NCBI GenBank assembly: GCA_036785325.1
Contig: JAXIVH010000001.1
Location: 17,087,218-17,151,217, forward strand
Source of the DNA: Urophycis tenuis
Lineage: Eukaryota; Chordata; Actinopteri; Gadiformes; Phycidae
DNA length: 64,000 bases
Direction: 5' to 3'
This document shows, piece after piece, positions 13,206-27,284 of the stretch. Every line of letters starts with the position of its first letter. Position 1 is the first letter of the stretch. A program made the translations under genes and the position numbers. The notes under the pieces were generated by a model, which was not told the origin of the DNA, searched no databases, and was given only the letters and a program-made list of their open reading frames with translations.

Positions 13206-13379
13206 CCTGGCTGTGGCTCTCCAAATTAGGATTTGGAGATGCTGCACATTGGGAAATGAACTAAATCACAGCGGGCTGCATTTACTTCATGGAAGATTGA
13301 AATAAAACGTTCGTCAAATGGCCCAGTGAATTTAAACTCGCGATGGCTTTGTATGGGTCCACTCGGACTTTTACGCACA

Positions 13380-13418
13380 TCCACACGCGCGCACGCACAC
13401 GCGCACACACACACGCGC

Positions 13419-13451
<33 letters not shown>

Positions 13452-13457
13452 CACACG

Positions 13458-13527
<70 letters not shown>
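13380..13527. repeat. (ACGC)n/(CA)n compound microsatellite
   Basis: Alternating CG- and CA-containing purine-pyrimidine tract, about 148 bp, about 200 bp upstream of the candidate jup 5' exon. ACGC-type units in the first half give way to pure CA. Such alternating tracts can adopt Z-DNA; no further function is visible. Confidence 0.9.
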
Positions 13528-13528
<1 letters not shown>

Positions 13529-15197
13529 GAAGGGAAGGGCAAGTGCGCGACGCCCGACCACACCTTAGTTACATGACGAAGTACAGAGATATGAGTCACG
13601 GAAGTCGGGAAGTCGTCTAAGAAATTCTGTCATGCATATCCAAATATATACAATGATATAGAAACAGTGTAGCACTCCTTTGAGCACTTGTTACTGGGAA
13701 ATGGAGAGGGAGAGAGGAATTCATAATTCTTTTACTCAGAATTGTCATTCATAATTGTCATTCATATTTTTCTTAATTTTTCTATGGCCTACCTCTCAAA
13801 GGTGGCGGGTATACTCAATATCTATCAAATAAAACAATAAAACAATATAAATATTTCAAGGTTGCATTCCATTAATGTCAACATTTTGAAATCCCATGAC
13901 CTTGTAGCACTGAATAAAAAGAACATCCAATTGATTTCCAATTTTATCCATTTAGGGTCCGTGGCAGGCTAGAAACCCTGCAAACGTTCTCTGCATTCGT
14001 CCTTTTACTTACTGCTGTTGAACTGAATACATCCAAAGTTAGAGGGCAGGGATACAGTACAATACAATACAAAAAAAAAAGAATTTACACTTAATTGACA
14101 ATTATATAAGAACATGTATCATCATCACAGCAAACAGAACACGAACATTTTGAAGACCATGAGGAAATAAATATGACAATAAAATATGTCCATACAGAAA
14201 ACAACAAATTAGGGGGAAAAAAAAGAAAACATCTCATTTACATTAAAAGTTATTTTTAGTTACTTCATTGTTTATTTTGTGTGGTTTGATCCTAACCATC
14301 ATACATTAATATTCATAAAGTGATTTTCAAGAAAAGAAAAAAAAAAAACAATATGCAGGCCAACAGGGTAAACAGTTATGGGCCTAACCTGAAACTGATT
14401 CACTCATTCCAATCAGAATATCCAGCTGTTTGATTGATTCAAATAGGTCCTGCTATGGACTGGGCTCCATTGTTTCTACTCTTCTCCGTAACCATTGTGG
14501 CAGTCATCAGCTGTCCATCCCTCAATAAAAGACACACACACACAAGGTTTGTTTAGTCGATACTTGCTGTCTAGCTAGAAATCTGTGTGTTTAAAGCAGC
14601 CCTGCAGGGCAAGTCAGTCATGTTCTACTTGCAAGATAGCCAAGGGTTGTTTTTCAAATGTGAACTCCTGTCACTGTTTGGTTTGGGGATTTTTCTGGTG
14701 CATGTTCTGGGTGTTCAGGGTTCGAGAACTGGTTCTCAGAACAGGCTTTAAATATGGCTATAACCAAGCGCTGTACAAATAGTTTATCCCTTTTTGTTAC
14801 TCGCCTTTTAACACACACACAGCCCTTCACTACTCGCATGGTGCTACGTTGTTGTAACTTTAGTTACATTCTTTATTGACCATTGAATATGGACCAGTTC
14901 TCTGCCAAGTATTTTCTAGTCGATCAATGCAACAATCTACCCTGAAGCTGACCACAAATGACACCGAGCGACCCGGGCCTGGGTCTTTCAGTCCAAGGCG
15001 AACACATGCTGATATGATGTCCCTGCCTCACAATGGCCCACTGTCCTGCACATGTCTCTATTCTCCTTTTCCTCTGCCATACACCCCACAGGAAACAGGC
15101 CCATTGTCCTTGGGAGAGGATGTGGCCATGCACTGGACTGGACTACTGTATTGATGGAGGGTGCAGTGAATTATTGATGGCAGCTTCCAAATGGTAG

Positions 15198-15526
<329 letters not shown>

Positions 15527-16467
15527 CTTGCATTTACTGTAGCCGGTCAACTCAAGAAGATTGTGGGACAATGGACAACAGAATTAGGTCCGGTGCTCAA
15601 CAATGGAGACAAACAAGAAACAATACTAATTCAAGTGACTAAATTGACATATATTGACAACATTTATTTAGGCTATACATCCGTTTAGTCATAGGACAAT
15701 TTTTTGTAATATTAATGACAGCTCAAAAGAACAACAGCATCAACATTGTTATTGCAAATGCAAAGAATATTTGCAATTTGGATGTACAACACTAGATGTA
15801 GACAGTGAGACGTCATAGTGGTTTAACTGCGCAAATGCAGCACATCACGTTCGTTTGAAACAACGTAAGGCATAGTTAAATAATAGTGAATTAAAAAATA
15901 TTGAATATTTGTTCTTTCTGTAGGACCTATAACAAACTACATTTCATCGTAATGTTAAATAATTCAGAATTTTCATTTGAATGTATTGTTATTTCTGTAG
16001 GCCTAAATGTAGGCCTACATTACATGGCTATTTTATTTGACTTCAAGTAGTATTTCTCTTTAAAAAATAGCAACCATATTACAACCTTACAACATACCTA
16101 GGCCTAGGCCTACACTGTCAATTTTCCAGTAGGATACCTGTAATCTATGAACACATTAATTGGATAAATAATTCACAGTCTCTTGATTTTTTTCTATGCA
16201 ATAGACCTATTGCAAAGAACAACAATGTATAGGCCAGTTCTACATCATGTTGGCACTAATTCATCATAATAGTTCGATAATTTAATTATCATAGATTGTG
16301 ACAATCATAGATTGTGATTAGGCAGGTTATTTGTTTTACTTAGGCAAAGAGTTCATTCAAGGATATGTATTGGGAAGAATGGATTCCAGTTAAATATTCA
16401 GAAATTAGTTCATAATTCAGAATCATAATTCCGATCTGTACATATGGCTTATCGTAGCTGGCTGGGC

Positions 16468-16634
16468 CATCGGAAGTCCGGGTCTAAAACTACATATCCC
16501 AAGAGCCCTCACTCCTGAGTGAAGTGGACACAGAAGACTGTACCCACCTAGTCTTGACAGCTGAGCTCCAAGTTTTCTGGGAGGAAAGTTGTCAGCTGCC
16601 GGCGACCTTGGGCAACTGCGGATGACTTAAACAA
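16468..16634 (+). promoter_or_regulatory. hap1: Candidate hap1 promoter and untranslated first exon
   Basis: The sequence has an ETS-like CGGAAGT at 16471-16477, an ACTACATATCCCA element resembling the ACTACA.TTCCCA promoter motif at about 16489, a GC-richer body, and ends in TTAAACAA followed by GTAAGT, a good donor at 16634/16635. The only ATG near the end runs into TAA after one codon. It lies upstream of and on the same strand as hap1, whose first recognised coding exon is about 11 kb downstream. It would be divergent to the jup candidate promoter. Assignment to hap1 is inference. Confidence 0.35.
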
Positions 16635-18121
16635 GTAAGTTTACGCTTTATCTATTTTTAGCTACGTTGTCACAATGCACACATTAACATAAAGCTGTTC
16701 TGCTTTCGGTTTGTTAAGAAAACAACCCACGGTCTAAAGGAGAATTTCCATAGCCCGGAGGGTGGGATCGCTCAGCGGTAGGAAGTCGAAAGTTTGCCAG
16801 CATTTGTTGTGGGTTATGTTAGTAGGACCCGATCTGTCTGATGTGACCCATGCTGTCATCCAGTCTCAACGTTGATAACCATCGCGTTTGATTTTTCATG
16901 TACGAACTCCATGCACCGTTTTTCTCACTTTGCACGGCGTTTGAAATTCTGCAATGAAAACTGTAAAAGCATATAGAACTGATCAATTTCACATTTCATC
17001 CGGACGCTATTATCACGAAACCTGTTTAAATTAGGGTGAGTCATATTGACTTGTTTTACATCTTAGCCTCATGTATTATTTACCATTCCGATAACAACTT
17101 CCTTACTGTTTTTAGCCTTCCGATAACCTGTGATTGCTTAAGGACATCAATACCATCAACCAAGTGCTTCTAAATAAACCAGAGCTAGAGCAATGCACAT
17201 AGTTACACGCATAACGAAATTGCCTCCTATTCATTTTCAACTTTCAGTGCCAATATTGTTTTAATTTGGAAGCCGATGTGAATCAGAATCAAAAAGCGTG
17301 ATTGTAGGCCTGGACTCTAAATCTGATCAATATGCTCAATCAGATGATCAAATAATGAATCAATGAATTATCATACAAACTATTAAAATAGTAGTCCTAA
17401 TTGCCAATGCAATTATCTTGAGTAGTTACAGTGTGTTGCTATTTGGAAACTTGCAAAAAGACATGCAGATGTTGTAACTAATTCAACACCTGTGCTGTTT
17501 GTCCACACCATGCTATAACATCTGGTTTTAGTTCAGTAAGTAGCCTACACTGTTTTGTGCATCTGTCTTAACCTCCGCATTGCACTTGTCTTGGATGGAT
17601 CATACACATTTCAAAACTTATTCTATCACTTGAAAAATTGAGCAACATATTTAAATTATTCTGCCCTTTAAGCAATATTGTATTGTGAGTATGGTTGTAT
17701 GTACTTATATTTTAGTGATACTTCTACTTATAGCCTTTGTCATTTTTGGAAAGCTATTATGCTGTGTCCTTTTGATGGCAAACTTTCTTCTCAGACAGAA
17801 TTCTATCTTACTTCCCAGAGGGCTTTTCTTAAAGATCAGCCCAGTTGTTAAAGTCACCATAACATAAATTATGTTTATAACCTCATCTTTAGAATACACA
17901 CTATTCCTGTAAAAAAGAAGAAGCAAACATCTAGTAAAACACACAGGGGCTTGGTGTTTCTAGTATTTAACTAACTGTTGTTTAACAATCATAGCACAGC
18001 TACAACATACTGGGTATGAGTGTACAGTCCATAATCCTGTGCCACTCCATTGTCCAAGAAACACATGCTTGTGATGTGTGTATGTGTGACATCAAGTCTC
18101 AGACCACTCTGTCAAAACTCG

Positions 18122-18175
<54 letters not shown>

Positions 18176-20900
18176 CATGCCCTCTGTGTTATATACATGC
18201 ATCCCTCCCCCTGTGATGTCCGACTTCCACCCCACCACCACCACCACCACCTCCACCCTGCCCAAGTCAAGCGCTGCTGGACACACACGCACACACACAC
18301 ACACACACACACACCTCCACACACACGCACACTGGACAGGAGAGCAGCAGGAGCAGCACTCTCATCTCCACAGCTACACAGGGCGACTTGACGGAGACCA
18401 CGTTCTACCCACAACATGCTAGGATCACTTCGTTAGCGGAAGAACGTGAGTCTAGCGCGCACGCCCTCCGTGCGTTATTTATGTACATTAGATTTACCGG
18501 GTAGACTTTCTGCTGCTGGAATCAGACTAGTGATTAGTGGTGCTGTAGCTGTGCATTGCACCGTGTGTCCAGTGTGGAGTGTTTTTAGCATTGCTAGCAT
18601 GTCTCCACAGTTCTACTTTGTCCTTTTTCTGTGCTGCTCCTTTAGATTCCCCATGTGCCTGGAGTCTTTTAGGTGCTTTTCATCCTCCACACCCTGATAC
18701 CCTGCCTCTCATCTCCACTTCACACAATGGAAGTTTTCTTTTAATGTGTGTGTGCCGGTGTATTGTGATATGTGCATGAGTGATGCGTTTATGAATGACT
18801 GAATGCCGTAGGCTTGTGCTGTGATCTGCTCAACTGGTGTTGCTATTGCCCAGATTTGAAAACAGTGAGTTGTATTCTGTTTCAGGGGGATCCTGACTTT
18901 TTCAATGGCACTGGCACTGGCATTGGTTATTTGCTAAGAACAACAAATAACAGACAACAAAGAACATGGGGGTTTCCCATAGTTTATAAGTCGTCTTCTT
19001 TTTCTTTTTCTTTTTCTTTTTCTTTTTCTTTTCTTCTTTTTCTTTTTCTTCTTTTTCTTCTTCGTCTTCTCCTTCTTCTTGCCTAAACAGTTGTACATTT
19101 TTGATAAGCATGCTAATAATAACCTGAGACAACCACACACGAGGCTCCCAGACAATGGACTATGATGTAGGTTAGGACAAGTCAGGCTCTGGAGTCGAGC
19201 CTGACTTCACACGTGCAGCTCGTTAAAGCTATCGGCCCGGTGACCCGACTGAGCACTTTTCCCCCTCTCTGGTATTTGGGTGTTCACTTTCTAGCCACTT
19301 TCTATTGATATATATGCTTGGTGGGTCTAGATATAGCTTCCCCAGTTGTCAGGGTGGCTCTGTGGCTCTGTGTGTGACCACCACTCAGCATGGTTTCCCG
19401 CAGAAGCCCAGTGGTTCACAGACAAGTTCCCACTCGTGTGGACTATAATCTCTCTCTCTCTCTCATGCTCTCACGCTCTCACTCTCTCACTTTTGCTTTT
19501 GCGCTCTGCCTCAGCTGTTAATTAACCACCCGCTTAATCTATATATCCACCCCAGCCCACTGGTTCACCCTGTTTCGGATCAGTGAGTGAGTATATCCTA
19601 TTTGTCTTTTCCCCCCACATACAACAATGCGGTGGCTTCGTCCGAGCTGTGGAGCCGGTGTGCTCCACGTTTTTCCCCTTTGAGTCCCACAGGTTTGTTA
19701 TATGGCTGTCGCGACACAATGGTGTACACTCTCTGTTTGTTTAGTTCTAGTCATCACATCCTGTCTTTTGTCATCGGACGAGACCAGGCGCTTGCATTGT
19801 GACCTTTGAGCAGTATGGCGCTCATTTTATTGTCATTAAATGATATCTGGTTGGTGTGTTGATTTTTACAGACGCTTTATTTTTTACTATGAGCTGAAAT
19901 TCCCGATGGCATGGGTTTATAGTCGGGAGTCGTGATGCATCAGGGTACGTCGGGGTTTCTGTGCTTGTAAACTTCTGTAACTGCCAGTTTTCATCTGCTT
20001 TGCCAGGGAAGCGCTATTATCAGAGTGCTTTATTGTGCTTGTCTTTAATGGAAATGTTGTTGTTAATGGTTAAACCCAGACATGCAATCGTTGAGTCGTG
20101 CCAGGGTCCAAAATTGCATATTGAATATGTAACTTTTTTTTTTTTTTAATCTCCCAAATGGTCAAATATATTCGCCATTGGCTGAGGTCAGGTGTTTGCT
20201 TAGGGCCTCTGCCGCTCACTCATTTATGACCTATAGAGTATGATTAATATTTTACAGTCTATCCATGCTGCTTCGGGAAATATTTAACTACATTATTCAT
20301 TTGAATATCAACGTTATAGCAGATAGGGTTTTGTGTTGATTACAGTTGTCTCCATTGAGAGACTGAAGAGGAAGTGTCATCCAAGTGTCATCCAATCATA
20401 CTTGATAACAGAACTCCAAGTGCGGCAAGAGTTTGCCCTCTTTGACGTGACCAACAGACAACCAGCGCCTGAATGCAGTAGATGCCAGAATTGTGTATCT
20501 ATGGTAACGAAGACCCCCCCCCCCCCACCACCACCCCATTCCTCATGAGGGATGCCAGCTAGTTAGCGTATTTTGGACCATTATTGCTTTAATCCAGTTG
20601 TGACCTTTTTGGGGGGCTTCTGCGTGGACTCAGGGAGGTCAGAGTAACAGAGAGAGAGTGTTGGTAGCCCCTTGCTGTGTCTTAAAGGTCATTTTTAAGA
20701 TTTAGATGCGAAGACTGGAGTGCGAGGTAGAAAAAAAAAACTGGAAACATTATCAGGAGGCGTTCATTAGTTTATCCCCTCATGGACACATATTTTGCAA
20801 CTGTTGTAATAGTGATGTTCTGCCATTTAGATTCAACCTTGACTCACAAACTTAGCACAAGCCTGATGTTTTTTTTTGTTAAGTATATAGTAGATAAATG
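16635..20900. other. Putative hap1 intron 1, no gene recognised
   Basis: AT-rich sequence with (CA)n at 18125-18174 and 18286-18312, and a TTTTTC-type pyrimidine tract at 18991-19080. Short open frames carry no recognisable domain. Confidence 0.5.
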
Positions 20901-20909
20901 TTTGTTTTA

Positions 20910-21080
20910 CCTTTGTTTATTTTATAGTAGTTAATCTTTATGTTTAGCTCATTGTCTTGTTTGAGCTGTATGTCTAGTCTGTGTCTGTACTTTGAGAGCA
21001 TGGAAAAACCAGAGTCAAATTCCTTGTATGTTTGTGAACATACTTGGCGAATAAAGCTGATTCTGATTCAGATTCTGATG
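20910..21080 (+). repeat. LINE-like 3' tail ending in GATTCTGATTC repeats
   Basis: CTTGTATGTTTGTGAACATA followed by CTTGGCGAATAAAGCTG and ATTCTGATTCAGATTCTGAT is the characteristic 3' end of an abundant fish L2/CR1-like retrotransposon. Only the tail is present. Confidence 0.7.
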
Positions 21081-22221
21081 TTTCCGCAGATTTAGCCTTT
21101 CAGAAAAAGTGTTTCAAAGGTTTTATGCTAATGTTGGTGATAATTAAAATGACACAAAATAAATATACCCCTTAAACGAAATACATTTTTGTTCACAAAT
21201 ACACATGGCGGAAGTGTTGCTTTGTGTGCATGTGATTCTGACTGCTTGTATGTGATCGTGCTCGTTGATTGTGCGTAGCGTGGCATTCGCGTCTGCGTAC
21301 GTGCGGGAACACACTCGCGGTTCTAAAGGGCAAGAAGGACGTTTTAGGAGTCTTTACGAGCCACCGTTTCAGGACTCGGCTGTGTGCCCGTGAAGTCAGA
21401 CATGTGGCTTATCTCTGAACCATAACACAGACACTGAACACACACATCAGGTCATCTCGCCCGCTCAGCTGACTGTCCATGAGGGCATTTTTTTCCCCGA
21501 CCATCCAACCACCAAACATCAGACAACTGCACTCTCCAGAATTGTATAGTAGTTCTACCTCTTTAGAAACTCTCTAAAAGAGCTTTATGGATACCATAGG
21601 ATTATGGATACCGTAAGACTCTGATGTGGACTCAAATCCTTATCATTAAATCTACTCTTCCGTATCATAGGACTACATTAAGACAGCAGTAGAGTCTAAA
21701 AGCATCTGGCACTGACCTGCTACTTAAATCTAATAAGTGTTTTCCCGGCTCGGTCTTTAAAGGAAGACGCAACTGAAGTCAAAATGAAAGCATTGCTCTC
21801 TATTCACCTTTGGAAAGAATCCCCTACTCAAGCTATGAAAGCAAGCTTTTAAGACCCGGTCTCTTGGATTACATGCCAGACAGGGATTTGACATTGAGTA
21901 TCTTTGCAGAGGGTCCAGCTTGGTGTGTTTTTTTCAAAAGTTTAAAGATTAACATGTCATAAAAGTGCCAATTACAGCGTTTACAGTAATCTCAGATTTG
22001 AGTTTGATTTGCAGAATAAGAGTGTGATTATTGTGAGCCTTATTACATTTTTTTTTATTTTTCATAAACTTGCCATGGTCATTTCATGCCAAAGCACCTT
22101 CTAATAAAGATGTAAAAACGTGTGAGGATACGGGCTGTAAATGTGATTCATTCCGATCCTGTCCGTAGCAGGAAGCACTTCGAAGAGGTACGCAGACCTT
22201 CCTCCGCAAAAAAAAAAAAAA

Positions 22222-22222
<1 letters not shown>

Positions 22223-22319
<97 letters not shown>

Positions 22320-22342
22320 TGATTGATTGATTGATTGATTGA
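22223..22342. repeat. (GATA)n then (GATT)n microsatellite
   Basis: About 96 bp of GATA units followed by about 24 bp of GATT units, preceded by poly(A). It forms the left border of the interspersed element at 22345-24410 and may have grown from that element's end. Confidence 0.95.
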
Positions 22343-22344
22343 TA

Positions 22345-24410
22345 TATCTAAATTGGGTTAATGTCCCGCGGGACATTTGGGGGGACCTCGCCGTAAAAAT
22401 TGACTCGTCGGCACGTGGATGGCGTCGTGACAGTTCGTCGTTCACATGGATGAAGTCGTGACAGGTCGTCGTTTGCTCAAGGATGGCGTGACAGGTTCTC
22501 GTTTGTGGCTGTCCACGCACTGTGCGGTATGGCTGACTTTGACGGCACACCCTGGCCACGCCCTTCGAGGTAGAGCCGTAAATAGCACAACTTTAGTTAA
22601 GAACCACGTTTCAAATGCACTGACCAATTTTGAAGCAGAACGGAAAAATCCCTTGGGAGGAATTTGTTCACAAACATGGGTATAAAAGACGAAATAATTG
22701 AATATGGCCGACTTTGACGGGAAGCCATGACCACGCCCTTTGAGGTAGGGTCGCAAATAGCACAACTTTAGTTAAGAACCACGTTGTAAATGCACTGACC
22801 AATTTTGAAGCAGAACGGAAAAATCCCATGGGAGGAGTTCGTTCACAAACATGGGTATAAAAATGACATAATTGAATATGGCCGACTTTGAAGGAAAGCC
22901 ATGACCACGCCCTTTGAGGTAGGGTCGCAAATAGCACAACTTTTGGTGAGAATCATGTTCTGAATCTACCCCAAAAATTTGGAGCCCAAGCGACAAATCC
23001 CCTGGGAGGAGTTCGTTCAAATAGGACGCGAAAATCGAAAATGACAAAAATTAAAATGAAAATATCTGACTTCCGGTGGTTTTTTTGGTATCGGTCCAAT
23101 AGGCTTTTTTGTAGGGCTAGGCAAGGGTAACATCCATACCAAGTTTCAAACATATCGGTTAAAGTCGGTGTCGTGGAAAAAACGACAAAATTGATTATGG
23201 CCGATTTTGATTGAACGCCGTGGCCACGCCCTTTGAGGTAGAGTCCCAAATAGCACAACTTTTGGTAAGAACCATCTTCTGAATCTACCCAAAAAATTTG
23301 GAGCCCAAGCAACAAATCCCCTGGGAGGAGTTCGTTCAAATACAACGCGAAAATTGCAAAGGTCAAATGCAAATATCTGACTTCCGGTGCTTTAAGGGGT
23401 ATGGGTCCAAGAGGCTTTTTTGTAGGTCTGGGGCTGTATAACGTGCCTACCGAGTTTCATACATGTAGGTGAAACGTGGTGTCGGGGCTGTTGTTTTTAA
23501 TGCCTGTAGGGGGCGCTACTACCACGACAAGCACGATTTTTGGTCTGTGAGCTTTGGGCAGCACTCTACATGTGTCCAGTGAATTTCATATTCTTAACTA
23601 TTACGGTGTTTGCACAATAATTTACGCTGCTTTTAGAGCGCCATCCACTGGCAGAATTTTTTCCCCGTTTTGAACCACGCCTCAGGGCCCCACGAGCTAG
23701 CCGCATACCAAGTTTCATTTAAATATCAATTGCCAATGTTGAGATATAAACTTATTGATTTTAATGAGCGCCACCTGGTGGAAATGACCCCAAATTTTGT
23801 GAGATGCATACAGGAGGTACAGAGAAGTAGGGCTCCAAGTTTGGTGTCGAACGGACATAGCAATGTGGAGAAATTGTCCACTTACGTTTTTTACGTAAAA
23901 TGTAGACATCTATAAAAATATATAAAGCACTATAACACGCTTATCTTCGGGAATTTCAATAAACTTCCAATTAGTTATTTTTATGATACAGAATGTAGAT
24001 GCTACATGTGGAGTTTCGTGCAAATCGGTGAAAGCCACATGCAATAGATGTCTAGGACGCACTTTTTTGAGTTTTTGCATTGTAGCCAAAAAAAAGTCAT
24101 GGCGGAAATGGGCGTGGCCTACATCAGGAGGTGCAGCATGTTTGCCCGCATGTGTGGATATAAACATTTTGAGTGTGCGCCAAAGTATGCAGGAGTTATT
24201 AGCATTACAGTGTTTTTTTTAAAATAGCGCCACCTATAGGTGAGACATGAACGTGTCGCATAGAATAAATAATTTTTCACCAGGTGTGATAACTCTGTCA
24301 AAAAAAATTGAGTTTTCGTATATGTTCAGGGGGTTAAAATCAACGTCAAAGATCCCCAAATAACAAAAACAATAGGGACCTCGTCCTGTTTCACAGGCTC
24401 GGTCCCTAAA
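22345..24410. mobile_element. Structured non-coding interspersed element with four ~170-bp internal units
   Basis: Four imperfect direct units begin with a TATGGC(C/T)GA(C/T)TTTGA-like segment near 22528, 22702, 22877 and 23197. Each continues through CCACGCCCTTTGAGGTAG, AAATAGCACAACTTT and CC(C/A)(T/A)GGGAGGAGTTCGTTC. A second pair of units starts with TCTGACTTCCGGTG at about 23067 and 23376. Phrases such as AAGTTTCA, GCGCCACCTGGTGG and GGGGGCGCTACTA are typical of abundant fish repeats. The left end has an 18-bp perfect palindrome (22360-22377) and the right end a nested hairpin (24374-24407). No intact reading frame. Family not identified; a non-autonomous DNA transposon is most likely. 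Confidence 0.6.
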
Positions 24411-24722
24411 AAGTTTCGTCGGCAACGATGAGAGCGCTGTTGAACTGCCAGAGTTTGTTTCAGTCAGATTGTGTTCAGTCTCGGAGTCTCGCTGTGAAAA
24501 CACACTCGATACCTCGTACTCCCCTCCCGCCTCTGTGGTCATCCCTCAACCCCTTCTAGCCTTTATTCCCCTTTTTCTTCACCCTTAGCCCATGGGCCCC
24601 TGGTGTGCCCTGTCCGTCTCCTGCCGTCCTTTCCTATGTGAGTCCACTCACGTACACACACACCCTTCCTGGGTGGCCTTTGTTTGATCAGAGGGACAAC
24701 AGGTTGCATTTCAGGTTTCAGC

Positions 24723-24884
<162 letters not shown>

Positions 24885-26233
24885 ATATACTAGTGTCACT
24901 TGTTAGTTTGCGCAGTTTAAATGTTTACATTTTAACTCGTCACAATGTTAAATATTCTCTCTTTGGCTTTTCTGTTCTTTTTCCAATTCATAATGCAAAT
25001 GACACATAATAACAAAATGCACACAGTTCAGTTGCAAAACTAGACCTTTTTTTGGGTCTAGTGGGCCCACCCTATCGTTTCGTCCACGAATCTAATATTC
25101 TGCCGTCTACTGTAGACTGTCAAAAAATATACAATGTGTTGGATTGATAGATGAATAGATAGATTTACCCCCTGTGGATTCCTGACCCCCCCTCCCCAAA
25201 AGTCAGAACCTAGAAACGCCCCTGACACAGATACACATAGAATTTTGTGAAAGTCTGCATTTCTGTTTGTGTGCTCTGTTACTGTGTCTGTAACAGAACA
25301 CCTCTGAATGTTCAGACTCTTCGCCTCACTTGTGTTTCCTTGGACGAATGGCTGATTTCACACAGTGGGTGCTTAGCATATGATTAGGGTTGCCAACTTT
25401 CTCAACCCCAAATGCAGGAGACTTTGTACCAGGTGTGCGTGTGTGCGAGTTTGGCACGTTCACAGCAAAGCTCCGCTCTATAATAATATGATTTGTTTTA
25501 CAGTATTATTTGGTTGAAATATTATTTGGTTTAGTAGCCTACTATGGCCATTGACAACTTGACGAGGCCGACAAGGCTGTGATGGAAATGCGGGACAGGA
25601 GCTGTCCCGTACGGGACAAATCAAAATCACTCGGAATACGGGACGTCCCGCACAATCCGGGATGGTTGGCAACCCTACATATGATTCACCCTGACGTGCC
25701 AGTATCATGTTATGTTATATGGCCCTTATTGTCCTAGCGGCCATCTTGAATGCTGAATTCTGTCCTATAAGGCCAATCACTCAGCTGACGTCTTTGTCCT
25801 CAGTAAAAACATTGTTTTTATTGAACAGAAACCGTATAGTAAATGAGATTGCTTATAATGGCGTCCGTGGTTGCCAAGGCGTTGATAGCGTTCCCCTTCA
25901 CCTCCTGCCTACCGTACACGCACACGCGCACACGCACGCGCACGCATCACTGTGCATATTCAGTGTGTTTGAGTTTGAGCCCAATGTTAATGATACACCA
26001 ACAATGTGAAGCACGTTGCAGGTGTACCGTCCCAGTCAGATAGATACACAGTATGGAAATTTACAGGGGGCTGAATATTAATGGCCCCCACCGCGTGACC
26101 CCTCTCTACCCCCTCCGGCAGCCCTGAGTGGAGGGCGATGAAGGAGGGCCGGAGGGCTCGCCACCACCCACAGCACTCAGCTGATTAGAAAGGTTTCACT
26201 GGGAGCAGCAGAAAATAGTAGAGGCGGAGGTCG

Positions 26234-26516
26234 GTGTGTGTGTGTGTGTGTGTGCGTGTGCATGTGCGTGTGTGTGTGTGTGCACCTACATGGTGTGTGT
26301 GTGTGTGTGCATGCATGTGTGCATGCGTGTGTGCGTGTGTGTGCACCTACATGGTGTGTGTGTGTGTGCATGCGTGCGTGCATGAGTGCGTGCGTGGACC
26401 TACATGGTGTGTGTGTGCGTGCATGCGTGCGTGCGTGCATGCACCTACTGTACATGGTGTGTGTGTGTGTGTGTGCATGTGTGTATACCTACATGATGTG
26501 TGTATATGCATGTGGT
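26234..26516. repeat. Higher-order (TG)n array with CACCTACATGG spacers
   Basis: TG-rich units of about 60-65 bp are each closed by a CACCTACATGG-like spacer (near 26282, 26344, 26398, 26441 and 26487). A microsatellite has therefore been amplified as a larger minisatellite-like unit. Confidence 0.8.
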
Positions 26517-26950
26517 CTTTCCATCAGCCTACTGCTCAATATTAATTATACGTGGTCTTGGTGGTCCTGGTCCTCATGATTTATGGACTGCCATAATTCT
26601 CATGAGTGATTAGCAATCCTCTTGTTACAGGAACTATGTATGGCCACATTTATTTAAATCATTCAACGCTTCATTAGGGGTTATTGATTTCAACAATACT
26701 GCACTTATGCCTGCTATTGTCAGAAGTGAAACAATTTGTAGCTAGAGTAATGTGTTGTGTTTTCATCTGTCCTGGAATAGACAAGGCTATGAAAGTCTGC
26801 CTGTGGTCTATGTGTGTCTAATATTGGGTGTCTTAAAGGTTAGAATACCGACGCTACCATTGTGCTATAGGCTTTGATAACCTGTTAGGTTCAGAACACA
26901 ACTCATGTATGGTGTGTCCAGCAGGCTTCTTTTCTTCTGCGGCGGGTCAC

Positions 26951-27158
26951 AGGTGCCAAGGTATCAGTTTCAGATCAATATGCGAGTCAAGCCGGTTTGT
27001 TTGTTTGACACGGTTTGCATCGGGATCATTGCTGCCTGCATGACTGCCAGCCATGTGTCGGCCTCTTGGGCAGGCCAGTGTGCTTGCTCCTCTGTAACAG
27101 TGTGTGTGTTTGTGTGTGTGTGTGTTTGTGTGTGTGTGTGCGTGTGTGTGTGCGTGTT

Positions 27159-27194
<36 letters not shown>

Positions 27195-27284
27195 TGTGGG
27201 TGCGTGTGTGCATGTGCGTGTGCCTGTGTGTGTGCGTGTGCGTGCGTGCGTGCGTGTGCATGTGTGTGTGTGTGCGTGCGCACC
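26951..27284 (+). repeat. Dispersed repeat copy A: ~155-bp unique segment plus (TG)n
   Basis: The segment from about 26951 to 27105 (contains GTGCCAAGGTATCAG, GCATCGGGATCATTGCTGCC, TCCTCTGTAACAG) is nearly identical to 37309-37460. Both are followed by a long TG array with GTGTGTTTG at the junction. See copy B. Confidence 0.85.

Noticed and set aside
22200..22345. CRISPR-like array in the GATA repeat
   Set aside because: Simple tetranucleotide repeat without spacers, in a vertebrate genome.
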